This document shows, one piece after another, positions 58,055 to 64,000 of a stretch of 64,000 nucleotides of DNA (within the stretch, counting starts at the first letter, position 1; every line of letters begins with the position of its first letter). The stretch spans positions 3,403,343-3,467,342 of the forward strand of contig CM035227.1 in assembly GCA_020226215.1 (NCBI GenBank), in the 5' to 3' direction. The notes beneath the pieces are model-generated. The model was not told where the DNA came from, searched no databases, and saw only the letters and a list, made by a program, of their open reading frames with translations. The DNA is from Sindora glabra (Eukaryota > Streptophyta > Magnoliopsida > Fabales > Fabaceae). Made by a program: the position numbers and the translations under genes.

Positions 58055-60644
58055 GGGTATGTTTGGCTGGAGGTGAAAATGGGAGGGGTGTAAATAGAGG
58101 GGGTGGAAATGGAGGGGAAGGAAATGGAGGTGAAAGTAATTTCACCTGAGTTGTTTGGAATGGGTGAAAATAGGAGGGGGAGTAAATATGGGTGAAATGA
58201 ATTTCTTTTGTTTGGAATGAGTGAAAATAGAGGGGGAAGGAAATGTGAATGAGTGAAATGACTAAAATATCCATTTGTTATGTTATGTTGAGGTAGTTAT
58301 AATATTATTTAGTAAAATTAAATAATAAATAATTTATGGATTAAAAAAAATATGTTAAATTTTTTTTTTTGAATACTAACATATTTAAAAAATTATAATT
58401 TTTTATTTTCATATAATTAATAAATATTAAAAAATTTGCATTATATTTTAGGAAAATACTTATGGTGAGGTAGTAAAATTATTATATTATCATTGTTTAA
58501 TAGAATTATACATATTTGATGATAATAATTTTATTTGACAATTTTAAATTACTTTTAATTTATTTTATTACTAATAACATTAATCAATAATTGATTATAC
58601 ATTTTTTAAAGACTAGAATTAATATATTTTTATTACAGAATTAATTAATAAATAATATCTCATTACATAGAATTAATTAGTAAATAACACATTTCTCCTA
58701 ATATTGTCAATTTATTTTTTGGTAGCAAAAAATATATATCATGTTCATTAACTGTTGCAGTATAGATATACACACATACACATAGAAGCAACAATTCACT
58801 TAATATAAATATACAAACTGCTATATTGAAAATTAATGCAAAAGAAGTATAATTAGTGAGAATAACATTTAACATAACTAAGGTTGAATGAAAAACACTT
58901 GCTTCTTGGGTGCAACGTACATACATTGTACAGCTCCAATAACTGTAAACATAATAAAGACCTATCATATAAGGCAAATACCATTCACATAAGGGCAAAG
59001 TACTGTTTTCACATGTTTAGATCATTGATTCTTTAATGACACCATATCTTAATTTTAAATCATAATAGGCATAACATAATAGAATTACATAAAGTCTAAT
59101 ATCGTCGTCAGTTGTCATACTCTATTAATTATACACACACACACACAATACATTACACTACATAATGTGTTCAATCACAGGTTCCTGTGAATAACCAAAC
59201 AAAGAGAATGATTTTATCCAAAAACTAACTCCCACCTTACAATTGATTTGACTGTTTTAAATTTAGGAATGAAATTGATTTAAGAATAATTGAATTGATA
59301 TTGGAATAATAGATTTAGGTATCTAATTTACGTTAATAATTTTAATAACATTTTAAATTTTAACAATTATAAAGAAATTGTAATTAAAATTAGTTTATAA
59401 CATAAAGTTGAATTTCTGCAATATTTTTAAGTTGTATTTAATTGCAAAATATTATTAAACTTCTCATAAAATTAAATTTCTATATTATTTTTAATATGTT
59501 TTTAATTACAAATAATTCAATAACTATTTATCTTCTCAAAGTTATATAATTTATTCTTAAACTTGATATTAATTATAAGTCATATATATATATATATATT
59601 CATATAATTTTATCCTTATTTTAATACATCTATATTCATTTTTACTACCACGAGGATGAATGTGAGTTAGGTAATGGTTAACCTTATCACTAAAAATCAT
59701 AATAGGCCAACTAATTCATGATAATTTTTTTATGAACTTACTGAATTAGAGAAATATTATGTGGTGCAATAGTATTAGTTATTATTTAAATTAACAATGA
59801 TAAAATTGAATAAACTGTATATACACAATATCATAAGAAATTCATCTCTGAACTGCATAGAGAGATGGAAGAACAGAAAATTTGGAATGCAGGATTCTGG
59901 AAAAAAAATTTGGAATGCTGAATAAAAAAAATTGGAATCTAGATTTAAAAAAAAAAGTTTACACGGGTCGAGTTTCTTCTTCAAATCGGTTTCGATTCAT
60001 AGTCCATAATCAGACCCGATATGACTAACCCAAGCATAGAGTTTCCTGACCCGGGAGTGATCCCCGCCGGATTGCTTGCATTCGGTCCGATGAGAAGGAG
60101 ATCAGGCACTGAACTCCGCCCAGAAGCGCAGGATATCCTTCATCCCTCTCCATTCGACATTAATCAAACATCCTCCAACCAATTCGACGACATTCTTGTA
60201 GATACAGCAATGCCAACACAGCAAAAAAGGATGGGAGAATGAGCAATACCTGTGAGGAAGAAGAGGACACGATTGTGATGTAGATTGGTTCTTAACGGAG
60301 GCGCTGTAGCAGTTGATTTGGAGAAGGCTGAGCCGCTTTCGGTGGAGAACGGTGGAGAGGAAAGGCCTTTGAGCACTCGGATGGTGGGACACAGCCAGGG
60401 CAACTTCTGAGGATGCCGTAGACGTTCTTGGATGTGATGCTAGAGGCACTGCAGATGGTGTTGTGGAGAAGGCAAGAGCCGTGTTGATGGTGGGAGGTTT
60501 GTCTGGGTCCGACCAACTTTTTTACTTTCAATTACGCCCCCTGCACTTTCGCCGATTAGCCAAACAGGTGAAAATCAGAATTTCACCCCCATTTCGCCCG
60601 AGTCTTTACTCCCCCTCCAAATTTTGCCTATTCCAAACAGGTTG
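58055..60644. mobile_element. Inner Tourist/Harbinger-like element (2590 bp)
   Basis: The ends GGGTATGTTTGG and, inverted, CAACCTGTTTGG are followed by long inverted arms rich in GGTGAAAAT and GGAGGGGGAGTAAA. It is flanked on both sides by TTA (58052-58054 and 60645-60647), the PIF/Harbinger target. The arms match those of 27366-28156. No transposase with a DDE pattern was seen, so the element is non-autonomous. Its right part (59960-60520) is GC-richer and coding-like. Confidence 0.8.
60021..60420 (+). pseudogene. Gene-like fragment inside the inner Harbinger-like element
   Basis: From the ATG at 60021 a 73-codon frame opens MTNPSIEFPDPGVIPAGLLA, then FGPMRRRSGTELRPEA, and stops at 60242. 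A second plus-strand frame around 60297-60409 reads GGAVAVDLEKAEPLSVENGG then EERPLSTRMVGHSQGNF and a stop. Composition is markedly less AT-rich than the rest of the element. I do not recognise a family. A captured host-gene fragment is the simplest reading; a decayed accessory ORF of the transposon is the alternative. Confidence 0.4.
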
Positions 60645-60837
60645 TTATTTCCTCCTTATTTTTTCTCATATTTGAGAAGAAAATTTTTTCCTGGGACCCA
60701 TGCCTATTTCCAGATAAAATATTCCCTTCTCCTATAATTTTTATTACAATCAAATAGAAAAAACAATAACTTTCTCCCAATTTTCTCTTCAAAATTTCTT
60801 TTCTCCTCAATTTTTTTCAAATCCAAAGAGGCTATTA

Positions 60838-62956
60838 ACTTCTTGAACCTTACAATATTAGATATCAATAGAAGGTATATCTCAAATCATTATGATATTA
60901 TAATACTTTTAATCTGGTTTAAAAAAGTTTAAGAAAAAATATTAAATTAAATAAAATAATTAACCAAGTGAAAAATATACATTAATTTCAAGATTTAATT
61001 TTGATAATTAGATATCTTAATTTTAAGTTTTGAAAACAAATTTTAATCACCCTGAAATTAGAGAGGATTTTTTTTTCATTTTTCTTTTGTCTAAATAACA
61101 CTGTTATTCTGAAACAGCTGTAGCCACTGCTTACTCTGGCCCACTTCATTGAATATGTTTCTTTAAAAATGTCCAAAACCCGAGATCTAGAAGTTGTTAC
61201 TTGCTGACCGATTTGGTTGTTTTGTAAGATCGTACTATTTGGTTCTTCAATTAAATGCGATGTGATGCATAATTTTGATGCGTGTACTACATGCACACCA
61301 ATTGATGATTTTGAAGTACGCCACGGTACTTCGCTAATAACCCTGTTTTTTATTTTAATTTAAAATATTATAAATATAAGAAAATAAATTTTAAAATTAA
61401 AATTAAAATTTTTATATCTATTTAAATAGATATTTCAAATCTGCTTATTATTTATATTTAATAATAATTTTTAATTTATATTTAGAATTTAAATTTATAT
61501 CTTATTTTTAATATGTATAACACTATTATTATTATATATGTTGTAATCAAATATTTGATAATATCAAGATTTTGAATTTATTAATAATATATAGGATTGA
61601 TTAAGCAATTTACACATTAAAAATTAATAAACTAATAATTTATCACACGAGTTTAAGCTTTAATACGTAGAAGCTTCTGTAGTAAGTTCACGCATGTGTG
61701 AAAGGTGACGTTTAGTAATGTATTAATATATTTTTAAATTTAATTATTAATATATTATATAATAAATTTTATTTATTTTTTATTAATAAAATTAATATAT
61801 AATTAAATTTAATAATATATTAATATACTACTATATAAATAATATATTATAATATTTCTCATCAAAAATCGATTTATTATCTTTAATATCTGACATTCAA
61901 AGGCCGCAAATTTGATAGGATAATTCAAATAGTAAAATACACATACCTATATCTATCCTACTCCATTTCATGTGTGAAAAACATTGGCTAAGTAGGAATC
62001 TATCTAAGCTAATATGATCATAGTGCGTAATGGACATCCACCGAATATGAGAGTTCAAACTATCAAATATGAAACATCTATGTACCAAAAACTAGAAATA
62101 AAAATGAAACATCTAATATTTTAGTTTGAGAACACTTACAAATATTAAAGTCCAACTCCCAGCACTTCAAATGATTTTATTATACAACCCTGAAAATATC
62201 TGCCGATTGAATTTATGATTGGTTCAATCTATTTTAATGGGCACACATACTCTGTTGGGAGTCAAGCAGTTCACTAAGCAACCGATAAAATAGTGCTCTT
62301 CTTTGTTAAAACATGTCAAAAGCGTAACGTTCACCCAACACAAAGAAAGCAATTAGAAGTGAGAACCTCGCAGCTCTATAGTCACGTAAACATTTTTCAT
62401 TAATTCAGGAATTACAGCAGACGTCACTTCTTAGCGTACAAATAGTTATACGTATATTGTCTCCGAGCAGTACTATTACCTTATATCTCTTTGGGAAAAT
62501 AACTTGACCACTAGAATATAATCAATAAATCATTTCTATCATGTTCTATTAACACTTCATTGGCAGTGTAGGATAAAATATCACACCAACATTTTTGGAA
62601 CACATCATTTTGTTTTTTTTTTTTTTTGGGTCAAAATATATAGATAGTTAGGTCTTATAGTATGTTTAGAGCTTAAGAGAAGACAACGAGAAAGAAGGAA
62701 TGAAAAAAAAAAAAAGGTCAACGGATAGTTAATCATAAGATTCCTCACCTTCTTAATTAATTAATTAAAAAACTCTCTAAAATCCTTTAGTTAGAGTGTA
62801 AAATTATTAGTGTTAAAAGACATAGAAGCACTTTACAATTTTATCATAATCTTCACTTTTTCTTCTCATTCACTACATTGTCACCCTTAAACAAATCAAT
62901 TGCTTTTTTTTTTTTTGGTAAAATAATCTACATTTTCTATATATTAAAGAAATTAA
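60838..62956. other. AT-rich intergenic region
   Basis: No gene is supported. Short patches of ordinary composition (61080-61320, 61900-62500) have frames on the minus strand that resemble nothing known and lack splice context. Poly-T runs lie at about 62611-62627 and 62904-62916. Confidence 0.4.
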
Positions 62957-63173
62957 TGTTGAAATTAGTTGAGTTAGTTGTGAAGCTTGTTGTTTTAAGA
63001 CTTGGTTAGAAAGTTAGTTAATGAAAGGAAAACTGTATAAATAAAAGTGAAATATGTATATGCAAAATGAATGAAACTAGAATAAAAATTTTGTAAAACT
63101 CTTGGCTCTATCTTTTCTTCTTTGTTTTCTCTATTTCTTAGTGTGATATTGAATTGATTCCAAGATTTCTACA
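62957..63173 (+). repeat. Possible 5' LTR of the copia element at the window end
   Basis: It begins TGTTGAAATTAGTTGAGTTA and reaches TTTCTACA. A TATA-like GTATAAATAAAAG at about 63034 sits in the middle, as in copia LTRs. The following sequence does not match the usual primer-binding site well, and the 3' LTR is outside the window, so the call rests on position and ends. Confidence 0.4.
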
Positions 63174-63251
63174 ATAGTTGTTATATTGAATTAATTTCTT
63201 CTAATTCTAACTAAGCAAAAAATTCCAAAAGCTAGAATCTAGAATTAGGTT

Positions 63252-64000
63252 ATGGTTAGTTCATATATTGCTTTTTCCTTTACATTCTCCATTCTTGATG
63301 GCAGGAATTACAATAAGTGGTGCATGTAGATGAATGTGTTACTTAACTATTAAGATATTATAGAAATTGTTATGAATGAGGTTCAGTTCTACCATCTAAT
63401 ACTACCGATTCTTAGAAAAAAGGAGTACAAGGATAAAATAGAAAGATTTCACGAAGTTGTTCTTGCTCCACCAAAATATTGATGTCTTCACATTTGAGAG
63501 AATATTTAGTGCCTTATCAACTAAAAAAGTATGGCAGATTTTGGAAAAGATTTAAAAAGGAGTTAATAAGATCAAGAAAGTGAGGTTGCAAACCCTTATG
63601 ATATAATAAGAATTGCTATAAATAGATAACAAAAAGAGTATAAGAGATTATTTTATATAAGTTCTTGGATTAATTAACCAAATGAAGAATAATGGTGACA
63701 AGATTGAAGATTTTGCACTGATGGTGAAAAATATAATAGATCTTACTAACCAAGTTTGACTACATTGTGGTAGCAATTGAAAGATCAAATGACCTTAAAG
63801 AATTGAAGGCTTATGAGCAAAGATTAAGTGAGAAAGCAAATGATAAGTTAATAGAGCAAGCTTTCTTATTCAAATAGAAGAAAAGTTAGAAAAATATCAA
63901 GAAAGATTTAAATATAAAATGATAAGAGGCAGAAGAAGGAATGGTGGATTTGGTGAATTAAATTCAAACAACCTTGAAGATGTGGATTAGGAAAAAGAAA
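63252..64000 (+). pseudogene. Decayed copia-type gag, cut by the window end
   Basis: In-order phrases match the gag polyprotein of plant copia elements: ILDGRNYNKWCM and MNVLLNY..DIIEIV from 63288 (the DGxNYxxW N-terminal region), MADFGKDLK / VWQILEKI-like at about 63530, KIKKVRLQTL-like at 63573, RDYF..VLGLINQMKNNGDKIEDF at 63640-63710, and FDYIVVAIERSNDLKELKAYEQRLSEKA at 63750-63840. Stops and frameshifts are frequent, so it is not functional. Protease, integrase and RT would lie beyond 64000. Confidence 0.8.

Larger units (their letters stand above)
57353..60834. mobile_element. Outer Harbinger-like element containing a second one
   Basis: The left end GGGTTTGTTTGG and, inverted, TAGCCTCTTTGG are followed by AAAAAA.AGGAGA and GGAGAAAG blocks in inverted orientation. 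It is flanked by TTA at 57350-57352 and 60835-60837. After removal of the inner element (58055-60644) about 0.9 kb of its own sequence remains, including a 27-base direct repeat (57642-57668 and 57695-57721). Confidence 0.7.

Noticed and set aside
58663..58998. 111-codon minus-strand frame in the inner Harbinger-like element
   Set aside because: Hydrophobic, low-complexity and without transposase or Myb-like features; likely chance in AT-rich DNA.
61897..62088. 63-codon minus-strand frame near the copia remnant
   Set aside because: Ordinary composition but no recognisable domain, splice partner or promoter.
1..64000. CRISPR arrays, tRNA or rRNA genes, operons
   Set aside because: None seen. 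The sequence is plant nuclear DNA with introns; no regularly spaced repeats or tRNA cloverleaf were noticed by reading, although a tRNA scan was not possible here.

Overview
This window looks like nuclear DNA of a dicotyledonous plant. It is strongly AT-rich, the genes have GT-AG introns, and the proteins are plant families: a PP2A scaffold subunit, an ALMT-type anion channel and a plastid-targeted membrane protein. Most of the sequence is mobile-element debris. Three spliced genes can be reconstructed to full length or nearly so, and one single-exon gene is complete. All four lie on the minus strand: PP2A subunit A (5179-9538, 12 coding exons, 587 aa), an ALMT9-like channel (14735-18598, 6 exons, 589 aa), a small plastid-type membrane protein (25120-26620, 2 exons, 183 aa) and an acidic protein of unknown role (35236-35907, 223 aa). 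A pair of well-spliced exons at 23796-24537 on the plus strand may be the end of a further gene. These genes do not form a pathway; each is an independent plant transcription unit.

Layout. 97-3715 is a non-autonomous copia-like LTR element without gag or pol, carrying a hAT-type MITE inside and another MITE in its 3' LTR. PP2A-A follows, then AT-rich DNA, then the ALMT gene, whose last intron holds a Mutator-like element with a gypsy gag fragment. 18.6-25 kb is repeat-rich and contains the orphan exons. 27.4-34.5 kb is a transposon cluster: a Harbinger/Tourist element, a decayed LINE interrupted by two hAT elements, and a Mutator-like MITE with a 9-bp target duplication. The acidic-protein gene has a clear TATA box and a pyrimidine-rich leader. 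36.5-50 kb is nearly gene-free, with a Helitron pair near 41 kb and a few GC-richer islands.

50.2-54.5 kb is a two-copy tandem duplication of about 2.1 kb units. Its breakpoint falls in the inverted terminal repeat of an embedded element. It is followed by a 1.47-kb solo LTR with a perfect 5-bp target duplication (55102-56573) and by a Harbinger-like element inside another Harbinger-like element, both flanked by TTA (57353-60834 and 58055-60644). The window ends in the gag of a decayed copia element.

I found no evidence of a new biological system. The most informative content is the nested transposon stratigraphy, resolved at base level through target-site duplications, together with several unidentified genes or gene fragments. 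All calls were made by reading the sequence, without database searches. Gene models rest on splice signals and family resemblance, and transposon boundaries rest on visible inverted repeats and target duplications.
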